Of a stretch of DNA of 64,000 nt, positions 9,227 to 18,339 are shown piece after piece. The position numbers and the translations under genes are program-made. The stretch comes from Bacillus sp. RO3 (GTDB lineage Bacteria > Bacillota > Bacilli > Bacillales > Bacillaceae_B). Position 1 is the stretch's first letter; each line of letters opens with the position of its first letter. Location of the stretch: assembly GCF_012911895.1 (NCBI RefSeq), contig NZ_JAAXCV010000033.1, forward strand, positions 99,780 through 163,779, given 5' to 3'. The notes under the pieces are model-generated. The model was not told the origin of the DNA. It worked only from the letters and a program-made list of their open reading frames with translations, and ran no database searches.

Positions 9227-11473
9227 TTATTCGACTATCTCTTTCTCACCTAGTTTCATTGGACTGGAGCATAAAGGACATACTTTCGATTCTGAATTTT
9301 CATTTGTATCCGGACGCTGCCACGCGATACACGTGGTATTCGTACAAATCCAGGCCAGGATGTTGGTGAGTTTCCCACTCCTGGCTTTTTTGAATGGTTT
9401 TGGTTGGTCCGTGTGCGGTGCCTTCCTGAATATGTCAGCTATAAAACGGGAGCATTTCCGTGCCTCCCCCTGATAATAAGCCGGGGAAGAAATAAATAGT
9501 TTTTCCTTTGCCCTTGTGATGGCTACATATGCCAGCCGTCTTTCTTCTTCTATGGCACTCAAAGCCTTTTCTTTTTGATTCGGATCTTTATATACTTTGT
9601 CCTCAAGCTTATTGGCATTGAGAGCGGAGCTGTGGGGGAGATTCCCTTCGATCGCCCCGATTAAAAACACAACGGGGAACTCGAGACCCTTTGAGCGGTG
9701 TATTGTCATTAAAGACACACTGTTCGTGTTTCTGCTCTGACTTGAATAGACTTCTTCATACTTAGCCTTCATCTCATCAATAAAAGTGATGAAACTGGAA
9801 ATGGTCTCAAAACGCTTCGCTGATCCTTCGAGCTCATCCAGCATTTCTTTAATGAGTTCCTTTTGTTCGGTGACTACATGAGATTCCTGGGCATCGATGT
9901 ATTGATGGTAGAATTCTTTTCGGATCCGTTTGATGGCCGTTTCTGGTGATTCGTCGCCAATTCCCTTAAGAAATTTCATTCTGGCTTTAATATTCTTTAC
10001 CTGAAAGGGTTTTATCCCGGGTAAGGTCGTTAGATGGATGAGAGGATATTTCTTTCTCTCTTTCCTGTCTTCCTCCAGAATATGGGCGATTCCACGGTCC
10101 CGTCTAATAAAGAGGGTAGGCAATAGGGATTCCATCGCTGAAAAATTCCTTGGCACAATCGACAGCCGTAAGTAATCCACCACAGGTTTCACGGTCCAGT
10201 TCTCATAGAATAGAGAATCCTTTTGGTTATAGGGCGTAAAAGGGATTTCCTTTAACAGCAGCTGCTCAAAGACCGCCCTCCCGCTGCTCATCGTTCGATG
10301 AAGGATCGTCATATCCCCATAGGAATAACCTTCTTCTATTAACCTTTGAATCTCTTCTGTGATCCACACGGCTTCCTCGTCCGCAGTTGCAGGTCTTGAA
10401 TATTGGGGCTTTTGAGCTTCGATTTTGGTGGCAATCAGCTCTTTTTCACGGCGGTGATCGTTTCGTCCGATCACTTCATTGCCCAAACCAATGATATACG
10501 CATCAGAGCGGTAGTTTTCCTTTAACGTCACTACCCTGGCATCAGGGAACTCTTCATCGAAATCCAATATAAACTCGTTCCTTGCTCCGTTAAAGGTGTA
10601 GATCGTTTGGTCATCATCCCCTACCACGAACAAGTTACGATGAGCCGCAATCAACTTCATAAGCTCGTATTGTACAAGATTCGTATCCTGGAACTCATCC
10701 ACCATTACGTACTGAAAACGATGCTGAAGCGAAGTCAGGAGGTTTGGATTGCCAAGAAGTAATTGATATGACTCTGTCAAAATATCATCGAAATCCATTT
10801 TATGATTCATTCGCTTCCACTCTTCATATTTTAAGAGAATGGCACGCACTTCTTTTTCGGACTTGGATTTCTCAGGAAGATCTCTGATATCTTTTTGGTT
10901 GAGTTTATAATGAGAGAGTTTGGCCAGGAGTGTTTCTGCATCATAAGGATCATAGATATTCATTTCACGTTGAATTTGCTTTAATATGATTTGTTTATAG
11001 CGCTCGTTCCCTATCACTTCCTGAGTATAATGACGGGATCGTAATAGAAATAGAAACAACGCATGGAAGGTGCTGGCATGTACCTGCCCGCCCTGCTCTG
11101 TGCCCGGAAGGCCTGCAATGCGCTGCTTCATTTCTTCCGCCGCTTTCTTGGTAAATGTTACAAGCAGTATGTTTCTTGGTTGAATATTCTTTACAGACAT
11201 GAGATACCCAGCCCTGCACACCAGTACCGTCGTCTTACCCGTTCCAGCACCAGCCAGGGTCAAACAAGGACCTTCCACATGCCGGACCGCTTCAATTTGC
11301 GAAGCATTCAAGTGAATACCCGCCGCTTCCATAGTTCGAAAGAAAAAAGCATCCTCTTCATGTGAGGAGATCAGCTGTTTCGTTGTTTCCCCTTTATGGA
11401 GAGGTGCCACCGGGATTTCCTTCTTATCCGCTTCATATGGGTAAATAGAATAGTTGGTTAATACTTTATTCAA
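9227..11473 (-). CDS. UvrD/Rep-family ATP-dependent DNA helicase (YjcD-like)
   Basis: A 748-residue superfamily 1A helicase. Walker A is AGAGTGKT (residues about 74-81), Walker B is VDEFQDTN, motif III/IV segments such as GDDDQTIYTFNG follow, and VAITRAKEKL is motif VI. The C-terminus carries two Cys pairs (CTNTTC and CPLC about 30 residues apart) that look like a zinc ribbon, which ordinary PcrA lacks. Length and tail match the Bacillus YjcD group rather than PcrA. The start is TTG with AGGAG eight bases upstream. The exact role in repair or recombination is not known. Confidence 0.88.
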   Translation of the reverse strand: MNKVLTNYSIYPYEADKKEIPVAPLHKGETTKQLISSHEEDAFFFRTMEAAGIHLNASQIEAVRHVEGPCLTLAGAGTGKTTVLVCRAGYLMSVKNIQPRNILLVTFTKKAAEEMKQRIAGLPGTEQGGQVHASTFHALFLFLLRSRHYTQEVIGNERYKQIILKQIQREMNIYDPYDAETLLAKLSHYKLNQKDIRDLPEKSKSEKEVRAILLKYEEWKRMNHKMDFDDILTESYQLLLGNPNLLTSLQHRFQYVMVDEFQDTNLVQYELMKLIAAHRNLFVVGDDDQTIYTFNGARNEFILDFDEEFPDARVVTLKENYRSDAYIIGLGNEVIGRNDHRREKELIATKIEAQKPQYSRPATADEEAVWITEEIQRLIEEGYSYGDMTILHRTMSSGRAVFEQLLLKEIPFTPYNQKDSLFYENWTVKPVVDYLRLSIVPRNFSAMESLLPTLFIRRDRGIAHILEEDRKERKKYPLIHLTTLPGIKPFQVKNIKARMKFLKGIGDESPETAIKRIRKEFYHQYIDAQESHVVTEQKELIKEMLDELEGSAKRFETISSFITFIDEMKAKYEEVYSSQSRNTNSVSLMTIHRSKGLEFPVVFLIGAIEGNLPHSSALNANKLEDKVYKDPNQKEKALSAIEEERRLAYVAITRAKEKLFISSPAYYQGEARKCSRFIADIFRKAPHTDQPKPFKKARSGKLTNILAWICTNTTCIAWQRPDTNENSESKVCPLCSSPMKLGEKEIVE

Positions 11474-11515
11474 AGCTCATTCTCCTAGCTTATCTTTACG
11501 ATTCATAACCTTCTC

Positions 11516-11545
11516 ATCATAACAAGAGCCCTTCGTGAATAGCAA
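11516..11545 (-). promoter_or_regulatory. Promoter of the helicase gene
   Basis: Minus strand TTGCTA (11540-11545) and TATGAT (11516-11521), 18 bp apart, 40 bp upstream of the TTG start. Confidence 0.5.
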
Positions 11546-11594
11546 TGACAATCTAAGAATGAAACGCTGTGCATGTAAATTAAGAATTGGTGTT

Positions 11595-11666
11595 AAACGA
11601 TTGTTTAAACCCTTCAGACACTGTAAAATAAGCATTTCAAAGCACTAATCAAACGTTTGTTTAAAC
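11595..11666. repeat. Two copies of an AAACG-N3-GTTTAAAC motif
   Basis: AAACGATTGTTTAAAC at 11595-11610 and AAACGTTTGTTTAAAC at 11651-11666 differ by one base and lie 56 bp apart in the divergent region between the helicase and a small protein gene. The spacing suggests paired operator sites. Confidence 0.55.
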
Positions 11667-11732
11667 AGGATACGCTGCCGGATGATTACCCCCTTACAAG
11701 AAAAGGTAAATAGAAGACTAGGTGATGAAAAG

Positions 11733-11966
11733 ATGAAAATGACTAAATGGGGATTTACACGATTCAATAGTATAAAAGCAGAATTCGATCTCTTCCCGAA
11801 CTCCCTGGTCATCCTCAGGAAAATCAGAAACTATTACTTTATCAATAAGGTTCACTGGTCCCGCCTCGATCCCGTCGTGGAAACACATCATCTTGAAGAA
11901 ATGGAACTGCTTGTGAACAGGGAACTTGATTTGGAGTTTCATTATCTAAATCGAAAATCATATTAG
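11733..11966 (+). CDS. Hypothetical protein, 77 residues
   Basis: The frame is open from 11682, but the ATG at 11733 follows AGGTGATGAAAAG and is chosen. The product is basic and aromatic-rich (MKMTKWGFTRFNSIKAEF...), with no membrane segment or signal peptide. I do not recognise the family. It is preceded by the AAACG-N3-GTTTAAAC repeat pair and followed by 700 bp without genes. Confidence 0.5.
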   Translation: MKMTKWGFTRFNSIKAEFDLFPNSLVILRKIRNYYFINKVHWSRLDPVVETHHLEEMELLVNRELDLEFHYLNRKSY

Positions 11967-12290
11967 GCGTTTTTTTACATGATAAACTCAAAGGGGATTT
12001 CAATTTTCCTAAGGAGATTACTTTTCCAGCTGCACTAAGCACAGAGCAAAGCGAAAGGGGTCGCTTACGAACCTTCTGTGAATGGAGAGACTATACAGAG
12101 GAAACAGAGGAAACAGGCCATTTTTAAAAAAACTAGAAAGATTGAGATAAAGTGAGATAACCGTATATTTCCCTGTAGAAAACAGCCCAAATCGCATTAT
12201 ATTGATTTTTCTGAACATTTTCATTAATCTTATAATTTGCTAATATATACTTAATAAAAGATTTACAAACACACTCTTTAAAGGAAGGCG
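11967..12290. other. Intergenic region upstream of the tandem RNA
   Basis: No convincing gene. A TATAAT box at about 12229 with a weak TTCTGA 16 bp upstream could be the promoter of the RNA that follows. Confidence 0.35.
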
Positions 12291-12513
12291 TGATTCCAAT
12301 GAAGTAAGTAAGCAAAGCATGTCAGATCACATTCGGCTTTCGAGATCGGCCCGTGAAAACTGATTTCAGGATGTGTGGATATGCGGGAATGCGCAATCTT
12401 ATTTCAGGAGATGATTCCAATGAAGAATGTAAGCGAAGCACGTTAACATCATGGTACGCTTGAAGGTAGCCCGTGAAAACTATCTTCGTAACATGTGGGC
12501 GTGTGGGGAATCA
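12291..12513 (+). ncRNA. Two tandem copies of an unrecognised structured RNA
   Basis: Unit 1 (12291-12391) and unit 2 (12412-12513) share TGATTCCAATGAAG, GTAAGC-AAGCA and CCCGTGAAAACT, with a 121-base period. Each can close on itself: TGATTCC with GGAATCA in unit 2, and ATTCC with GGAAT in unit 1. Each has an 8-bp hairpin (12342-12367 and 12462-12487) with the identical loop CCCGTGAAAA. The stems differ by paired changes (A-U to G-C, C-G to U-A) and wobble-compatible changes, which argues for a conserved RNA. It resembles no riboswitch I can name. Strand is inferred from the G-U wobbles on the plus strand. No coding gene follows on this strand for more than 900 bp. Confidence 0.6.
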
Positions 12514-12630
12514 GTGGCAAGAGAAAATAAACTAAATAATACATGCAAGACCATTAATTGAAATGAATGTTACGTATGTGTATTAGTAAGAAAGGATAGG
12601 AAAGTTAATTGAATAAGGTTTACTTAAGCT

Positions 12631-12669
12631 AAGGCGCTGTTTATGTGATATATACATAAGCAGCGTCTT
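12631..12669. terminator. Long hairpin between the RNA and the acetyltransferase
   Basis: AAGGCGCTGTTTATGT pairs with ACATAAGCAGCGTCTT with two mismatches around a 7-base AT loop. The T tail is weak on both strands, so it could be a terminator for either the RNA or the convergent gene. Confidence 0.5.
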
Positions 12670-12678
12670 ACACTTTGT

Positions 12679-13224
12679 TTAAAACTCTTCCTTCAACAGG
12701 GAACAAACGGCCGCATCGCAAAAAACACCTTTTTCAAACGCCGCCTTTCTCAGTATCCCTTCAAACGTAAATCCCGCTTTTTTCAAACATTTTTGGGATG
12801 AGGTATTTTCAGGATCATAGAAGGCTTCTATTCGGTTGAGAGACATCTCTTCGAATCCATACTGCAGGATCGGTTTCAATACCTCCGTCATCACGCCTTG
12901 TCTCCAATACATCGGGTGAACCTCAAATCCGAGCTCTGCTTTGAAGTGTTCTTTCTGCCACTCATGAAAACCGCAGCTTCCGATGATTTCATCTGTCCCT
13001 TTTAGAGCAATCCCCCATCTTATCCCTTCATTTATCTGGAATCTCCCGTCCCATCTTTGAATGATCTCCACTGCTTGTTTTACATCTTGAAACGGCTCTA
13101 AATCATAATATCTGGTGACTTCATCTTTTGAAAAGTAGTCAAAGACTTGAGGAGCATCCCTTTCTTCCATCTGCCTTAATCGGAATCTTTCTGTTTCAAG
13201 CACAGGGAAGGTTCTTGTCAGCAT
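12679..13224 (-). CDS. GNAT N-acetyltransferase (RimJ/RimL type)
   Basis: A 181-residue acetyltransferase with the RimJ/RimL/YjcK layout: an N-terminal ETERFRLRQM strand, the central GSCGFHEW strand, and the acetyl-CoA region around ELGFEVHPMYWRQGVMTEVL. The ORF opens at 13254, but the ATG at 13224 has AAAGGAG seven bases upstream. It transfers an acetyl group from acetyl-CoA to an unknown amine, often a ribosomal protein N-terminus or an antibiotic in this family. It stands alone. Confidence 0.85.
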   Translation of the reverse strand: MLTRTFPVLETERFRLRQMEERDAPQVFDYFSKDEVTRYYDLEPFQDVKQAVEIIQRWDGRFQINEGIRWGIALKGTDEIIGSCGFHEWQKEHFKAELGFEVHPMYWRQGVMTEVLKPILQYGFEEMSLNRIEAFYDPENTSSQKCLKKAGFTFEGILRKAAFEKGVFCDAAVCSLLKEEF

Positions 13225-13371
13225 AATCATTCTCCTTTTTCTTATTGTTCCCATTAGTAATTCAACATTTATTTTTCCAATGCCTGCTTAAAAGATAAAG
13301 TATTTATTTTTTATTTTTTATCGTCACTGCCGACAAAGGGGGGACTGATTTCACCTTGAAACTTGGATTAG

Positions 13372-13400
13372 TTGTATTGATTCCTTAGACTCGTTACAAT
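13372..13400 (+). promoter_or_regulatory. Promoter of the amidohydrolase gene
   Basis: TTGTAT at 13372-13377 and TACAAT at 13395-13400, 17 bp apart, 36 bp upstream of the start. Confidence 0.5.
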
Positions 13401-13436
13401 CGATTTAACAGGATTAAAAGGATTGGAGACCGAAAG

Positions 13437-15050
13437 ATGGAACTTAAAGCTCAACATATCATTTTAAGTAAGGCCATATTCACAGGGAATGCGTTATCCC
13501 CCTTTGACGGTTTCGTTGCTGTTCAAGGTGACAAAATTGCGGGAGTGGGGCCACGTTCGGAAATCGAGAGCTTTACTGGGCCTCATACGAAAACATGGGA
13601 TGTTGGAAATCGCCTTGTCATGGCAGGATTTCATGACTTTCACCTTCATTTATTTTTAGGGGCCATGTTTGAGGGATTTTGTCAGTTGACTCATGGTTAT
13701 TCAGAAGAATCGACGGCCAAAATGGCAGCGGAATATGCCCAAAGCCATCAAGAGGAAGAGTGGGTGCTCGGTTTCGGCTGGCATCATGTGCGCTGGCCCG
13801 GCCAGTCTCTTCCCACCCGACACTCTTTAGATCGATATATCCCCCACCGTCCCGTCGTCCTTCTGAATGAAGAAGCCCATAGCGCTTGGTTGAATACAGC
13901 TGCCCTGGAGAAATTGGGCATACACAGGGACACACCTGAACCTCCTTTTGGGAAAATAGAAAAGGACGAGCATGGGGAGCCCACGGGCTTTTTGTACGAG
14001 ACGGCAGTCAAATATGTCATTGAAGCTTTTTCCTTTGAGGAAAAAGTAAAAAACAGGCTCATGGACGGAATGCTTGCAAAAATTTCATCCTACGGGATCA
14101 CCTCTGTTTCGGATATGCTCCCCCTCCCAGGCTACAACTTGGGGGATCCAGCTTTTTATAAAGGTTTTGAAGAACAAGGAAAGCTGACAGCGAGAATTCA
14201 TTTCTTGGATGTGCTGGATGGAAACCTTGAGCGTGCCCTTCATTTCAGGGAAAGATATCAATCCGAAAAACTTCAATTCTCTGGATTGAAGCAGTTCCTG
14301 GATGGAGTCCCTCTCACCTATACCGGCTTTCTGCTTCAGCCTTACTCAGACCGTCCAAATGAGAGAGGCGGTACTATTTATACACCGGATGTGTACCAAA
14401 AATGGATTGATGATGCTGACCGGGAAGGGTTCAGGATCCGTCTTCATGCCTGTGGAGATGCAGCGGTACGATTGGGACTGGACTTGTATGAGCATGCAGG
14501 GAACGTGAACGGTTTCCGGGATTCACGCCATACGATCGAGCATATTGAAGTATGCGACCCAAGTGATTTCAGCCGATTTGAGAAATTAGGTGTCATTGCA
14601 TCCATCCAACCTGAACACATGACATCGGGTTCAATGGATACCCATGCCTATTTAGACAGGCTGGGGCATGACAGGGCACGATTCACGTGGCCCATCGGCT
14701 CCTTGCAGAATCATAAAGCGGTTGTGGCGTTTGGTACGGATTTCCCGATAGTGGACTTGAATCCCATGCCCGGCCTTTACCGTGCCGTTACCAGGAAGCA
14801 TGAGGACGGCACCCCCCAGGAGGGCTGGAATCCATTGGAGAAAATTTCATTAGCCCATTCCCTGATTCATTATACGAAATCCCCTGCTTACGGCAACTTC
14901 AGGGAGCATGATACAGGGACTGTTGAAATTGGAAAGAAAGCTGATCTAGTCGTTCTGGATCGAAACCCTTTTGAATTGAAAGCAGAAGACATTCTGGAGA
15001 TGACCGTTTGGATGACGATGATGGATGGAGATGTTGTGTTTGAAAAATAG
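13437..15050 (+). CDS. Amidohydrolase family 3 protein (YtcJ-like)
   Basis: A 537-residue metal-dependent hydrolase of the amidohydrolase superfamily. The metal-binding FHDFHLHLF motif is at residues about 64-72, later His-rich segments include RLHACGDAAVR and HTIEHIEVC, and FGTDFPIVDLNP carries the catalytic Asp. A small beta domain at both ends is typical (EIGKKADLVVLDRNPF near the C-terminus). The start ATG follows GGAGACCGAAAG. Members hydrolyse amide or formamide bonds of unknown metabolites; the substrate here cannot be predicted. Confidence 0.85.
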   Translation: MELKAQHIILSKAIFTGNALSPFDGFVAVQGDKIAGVGPRSEIESFTGPHTKTWDVGNRLVMAGFHDFHLHLFLGAMFEGFCQLTHGYSEESTAKMAAEYAQSHQEEEWVLGFGWHHVRWPGQSLPTRHSLDRYIPHRPVVLLNEEAHSAWLNTAALEKLGIHRDTPEPPFGKIEKDEHGEPTGFLYETAVKYVIEAFSFEEKVKNRLMDGMLAKISSYGITSVSDMLPLPGYNLGDPAFYKGFEEQGKLTARIHFLDVLDGNLERALHFRERYQSEKLQFSGLKQFLDGVPLTYTGFLLQPYSDRPNERGGTIYTPDVYQKWIDDADREGFRIRLHACGDAAVRLGLDLYEHAGNVNGFRDSRHTIEHIEVCDPSDFSRFEKLGVIASIQPEHMTSGSMDTHAYLDRLGHDRARFTWPIGSLQNHKAVVAFGTDFPIVDLNPMPGLYRAVTRKHEDGTPQEGWNPLEKISLAHSLIHYTKSPAYGNFREHDTGTVEIGKKADLVVLDRNPFELKAEDILEMTVWMTMMDGDVVFEK

Positions 15051-15154
15051 GGGATGGATTTGCTGATACTCTTAGCGTCTTTAGGAAGGAATCTCATTGA
15101 CCTTCCGTCTGCATCGGCCATGTAAGCTTGATCAACATGCCAAACGAAAAATAG

Positions 15155-15186
15155 AGAGGTCCGTCTGGCAACGGACCTCTTTTTCT
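15155..15186. terminator. Bidirectional terminator
   Basis: AGAGGTCCGT pairs with ACGGACCTCT over a 6-base loop. TTTTTC follows on the plus strand and CTATTTTTCG follows on the minus strand, so it can end both the amidohydrolase and the yfmL-like gene. Confidence 0.85.
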
Positions 15187-15191
15187 TTCGT

Positions 15192-16325
15192 TTATTTTCC
15201 CTCTGGCTCATGAAGCCCTCCGCCTCGGATGGTTTTTTCATCAAACGGGAGGTTAAGTTCTTTACTTAATTTTTCAAGGAAGCTCAGTTCCCTTTTGGAT
15301 ACAAGGCAGATGACGGTACCCTCAGCCCCCATGCGCCCGGTTCTGCCTGACCGGTGAATATACTGTTTCGTGTCGCTCGGGAAATCGTAGTGGACAACAT
15401 GTGTGACGTCTGTAATATCAAGACCGCGTGCGGCAACATCGGTTGTCAGGAGCATGGATACTTTTCCAGAGCGGAAGCGGTCAAGTGATTGTTTCCGTTC
15501 CATTTTATTTGATTCACCAGCCAATACTTCAAGCTCGACTCCCTTGTATTTAAGTTTCTCTTCCATTTCTGAGAGCTTCTCCAATTGATTGAAAAATACA
15601 AGGGCTTTTATGCCTTTGAAGTATGAGATGCTTCTAAGAGCCTCCATTTTATCCCGCAGCTCTGTATATACATATACGTGATCGACTTTGGGGTTATCCA
15701 GGTTGGCTTCCATTTTGATGATTTCATGGTTTTGCAGAAGTGATTCTGCTACATGTCCGGTTTCGTCTGAAAGCGTCGCAGAGAAGAATAATACCTGGCG
15801 CTCTTTTAATGTTGATTTTATAATATCCTTCACTTCACGGATGTGTTCAGACGAAATCATTAAGTCGAACTCATCCACCACAATGGTTTTGACTTCATGC
15901 ATCTTCAGTTTTTTCAGTTTCATCAGTTCGATCAGGCGTCCCGTTGTTCCCACGACGATATGCGGCTTTTTCTTTAACTTTTCAACTTGCTTTTTAATGT
16001 TTGCTCCACCAATAAAGGCCGCGCTTGTGACGTCGGTTCCCTTCGACCATTTCTGGATTTCCTGATGAATTTGCATGACTAACTCCCTGGAAGGGGCAAG
16101 TATGACAGCCTGGGCCTGTTTTCTCGATGGATCCACTGCCTGGATGATGGGAAGCAGGTACGCCAACGTTTTCCCTGTTCCAGTCGGCGATTCACAAACA
16201 ACGTCTTTCCCTTCCATGATGAGAGGAATGACCCGTTCCTGTACAGGAGTTAAGGAAGTGAATCCTGATTCTTCCCAGTTCTTTTGGATTGCCGGGGTGT
16301 TGATGATGGTTGATATTGAGTTCAT
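15192..16325 (-). CDS. yfmL: DEAD-box RNA helicase, YfmL-like
   Basis: 377 residues, the minimal helicase core without the C-terminal RNA-binding domain of CshA/DeaD, which matches YfmL, a Bacillus helicase linked to 50S subunit assembly. Motifs: Walker A SPTGTGKT, APSRELVMQ (Ia), GTTGR (Ib; usually TPGR), VVDEFD (motif II; DEFD in place of DEAD), SAT (III), TTDVAARGLD (V) and HRSGRTGR (VI). The start ATG follows AAAGGACTATTCGC. It lies 15 bp behind the sensor kinase gene and is probably cotranscribed with it. Confidence 0.88.
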   Translation of the reverse strand: MNSISTIINTPAIQKNWEESGFTSLTPVQERVIPLIMEGKDVVCESPTGTGKTLAYLLPIIQAVDPSRKQAQAVILAPSRELVMQIHQEIQKWSKGTDVTSAAFIGGANIKKQVEKLKKKPHIVVGTTGRLIELMKLKKLKMHEVKTIVVDEFDLMISSEHIREVKDIIKSTLKERQVLFFSATLSDETGHVAESLLQNHEIIKMEANLDNPKVDHVYVYTELRDKMEALRSISYFKGIKALVFFNQLEKLSEMEEKLKYKGVELEVLAGESNKMERKQSLDRFRSGKVSMLLTTDVAARGLDITDVTHVVHYDFPSDTKQYIHRSGRTGRMGAEGTVICLVSKRELSFLEKLSKELNLPFDEKTIRGGGLHEPEGK

Positions 16326-16340
16326 GCGAATAGTCCTTTC

Positions 16341-17687
16341 TTAATGAGCAGAGGCAGCACCAATCTCTTCTTCCACGATTGGTAAGCTGATTTCCACTGC
16401 TGTTCCTTTTTCTTTTTCACTTTTAAAATGGATTTGTCCATTATGTCTTGCAATGATTTTATGACAGACGGCAAGTCCAAGACCGGTTCCCTTTTCTTTC
16501 GTTGAATAAAAAGGTTCTCCCAGATGCTTGATTCTTTCGGGCTCCATACCGACTCCATTATCTGTCACGATAATACAGGCTACTTCGCCCCTGTTTTCCA
16601 ATGTGATGGAAACTTTGCCCACCCGGGAGTCAGGTATGGATTCGACTGCATTTTTGATGATATTGATGAACACCTGTTTAAGCTGATTTGCTTCTCCCAG
16701 CACATATAACGTTTTCTCAGACGTGTTCTCATATTGTATGGATACATCATCAAGATTCGCCTGGACTTCCATCAGCACCAATACTTGTCTAAGGAGAGCG
16801 TCCAGTTCTTCATGACAAAAATGAACTTCCTGTTGTTTACCGAGTATCAGCATTTCACCTGATATCAAGTCGATCCGATCGACTTCTGAGAGCATAATGT
16901 CCAACTGATCATGATTGATTCTATTGCTGGTCTTCATAAGCTGTATGAACCCCTTCAGAGACGTTAAAGGATTGCGAATCTCATGCGCAACCGCCGCAGC
17001 CAGTTTACCGATGACAGAAAGCTTTTCAGAAGCGATCACCATTTCTTCGTTTTTTCGATAAAGCGTAATATCACGGGCGATGGCAAACATTCCAGTCACT
17101 TCCCCGTTAATGATGATCGGTACAAGTGAACAGCGCACAATCTTCCTTTTGCCATTGGCTGAATGCACGGTCGTTTCAAAGGTTGATGCTGAACCTTTAA
17201 AGGTTCGAAAAAAGAATTCCTTAACCCGGTTCATCTCGTCATCATCCAAAAATCTGCTGAACTTCAATTCTTTTAAATCTTCATGATTGGATTCAAGCAA
17301 CCCTTCCGCTTCACCGTTCACATACATGACATTGCCATCCAGGCTCAGTTCCAACACCGCATCCGGATTTTGTTCGAATAAAGAATGGTAGTGCTGGTTC
17401 CTTACTTGGAGCTGCTGCTCTTTTTTTTTCAACTTTTCATTTGAAAGGATCAATTCATATGTTCTCCTGTAAACCAACAGAAAGAGAACCATACCCGTCA
17501 CCAGTATAAAAAACCAGCCTTTATACCTTTGAAAATAAATATACATGCTCAGCTTTTCTTGAGCGAGTATCATGGAAAAATAGTCGGATAAAATGATCCA
17601 TAACACTCCTAATAATACGTAGGTAAGTGAAATTTTAAAGGCGATGTTTTTTGCTTGTTTCATTTTTGGGGGTTCACCTAAATTCAA
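16341..17687 (-). CDS. Membrane-bound PAS sensor histidine kinase
   Basis: About 448 residues. Two membrane segments near the N-terminus bracket a short outside loop, a PAS domain follows, then the phosphoacceptor domain with the H-box VAHEIRNPLTSLKGF, then the ATPase with the N box NAVES and the G boxes VTDNGVGMEP and GTGLGLAVCH. This layout matches the sporulation-kinase group (KinA-E type). No response regulator is next to it, as expected for that group. The start is uncertain: the frame opens at 17747, TTG 17687 follows AGGAG, and ATG 17663 follows AGGTGA; I chose the TTG for its spacing. A phosphorelay role is inference. Confidence 0.82.
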   Translation of the reverse strand: MNLGEPPKMKQAKNIAFKISLTYVLLGVLWIILSDYFSMILAQEKLSMYIYFQRYKGWFFILVTGMVLFLLVYRRTYELILSNEKLKKKEQQLQVRNQHYHSLFEQNPDAVLELSLDGNVMYVNGEAEGLLESNHEDLKELKFSRFLDDDEMNRVKEFFFRTFKGSASTFETTVHSANGKRKIVRCSLVPIIINGEVTGMFAIARDITLYRKNEEMVIASEKLSVIGKLAAAVAHEIRNPLTSLKGFIQLMKTSNRINHDQLDIMLSEVDRIDLISGEMLILGKQQEVHFCHEELDALLRQVLVLMEVQANLDDVSIQYENTSEKTLYVLGEANQLKQVFINIIKNAVESIPDSRVGKVSITLENRGEVACIIVTDNGVGMEPERIKHLGEPFYSTKEKGTGLGLAVCHKIIARHNGQIHFKSEKEKGTAVEISLPIVEEEIGAASAH

Positions 17688-18339
17688 AATAGTCTTTCTC
17701 CTATGGTTTCTCATTTCTTTCCAATTTATCATAAATTCTTTGACCATTCATTTCACTTTCAAAAGGAAGGTGGACAAAGGATACATTCCTACGCTTTGAA
17801 TGATGAGAAATAACAGAATGACACCGAATGTCAAGGAGTGGAGCTGTTCAGATCCTTGTCTTCATGCCAAGGAGCATGGCAACAGACATGGTGCCTTGAT
17901 GCCCGCCCACGTCAGTATGGATACTCTTTCCATCCGTATGTCTTTCTCCACGTCCTCATTTTGACAACATCCATAATCATAACATAGCCATCCAGTAAGG
18001 AGAGAATAAATAGTAACGATCGCCCTCCTATTAAAGAGATGGTTACGTGTTGTGTCGACTGGATCCCGATCAAGGGGAAGAGGAAGGGAGTATAAACGGA
18101 ACATCGACATTCTTCTTCTTTCTTTCAATGGTGAACGCCCTTTAGAAGGTGGGGGAGAATGAATTCTGATGAACTCCATGTATCATACCCCCATACAAAG
18201 AGTTATACCCTCCTATTCCTCTGGTCTGCTTTCATTAAACCCACCCCAACCTTCTTCCTATTTTTTGAAATTGATGTTTATCTTTCATGGAAAAGGAAAA
18301 AAGAGAAGCAATGATAGTGAAAGCAGGTGATGCGACATA
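17688..18339. other. Intergenic region
   Basis: Minus-strand frames at 17862-18179 and 18235-18456 have no ribosome site and look like chance ORFs. I find no strong hairpin with a T tail and no clear promoter, apart from the AGGTGA ribosome site at 18325-18330. Confidence 0.4.

Noticed and set aside
12291..12513. Glycine, c-di-GMP, THF or guanidine riboswitch
   Set aside because: The tandem layout suggested glycine or c-di-GMP types, but their conserved core sequences are not present in either unit.
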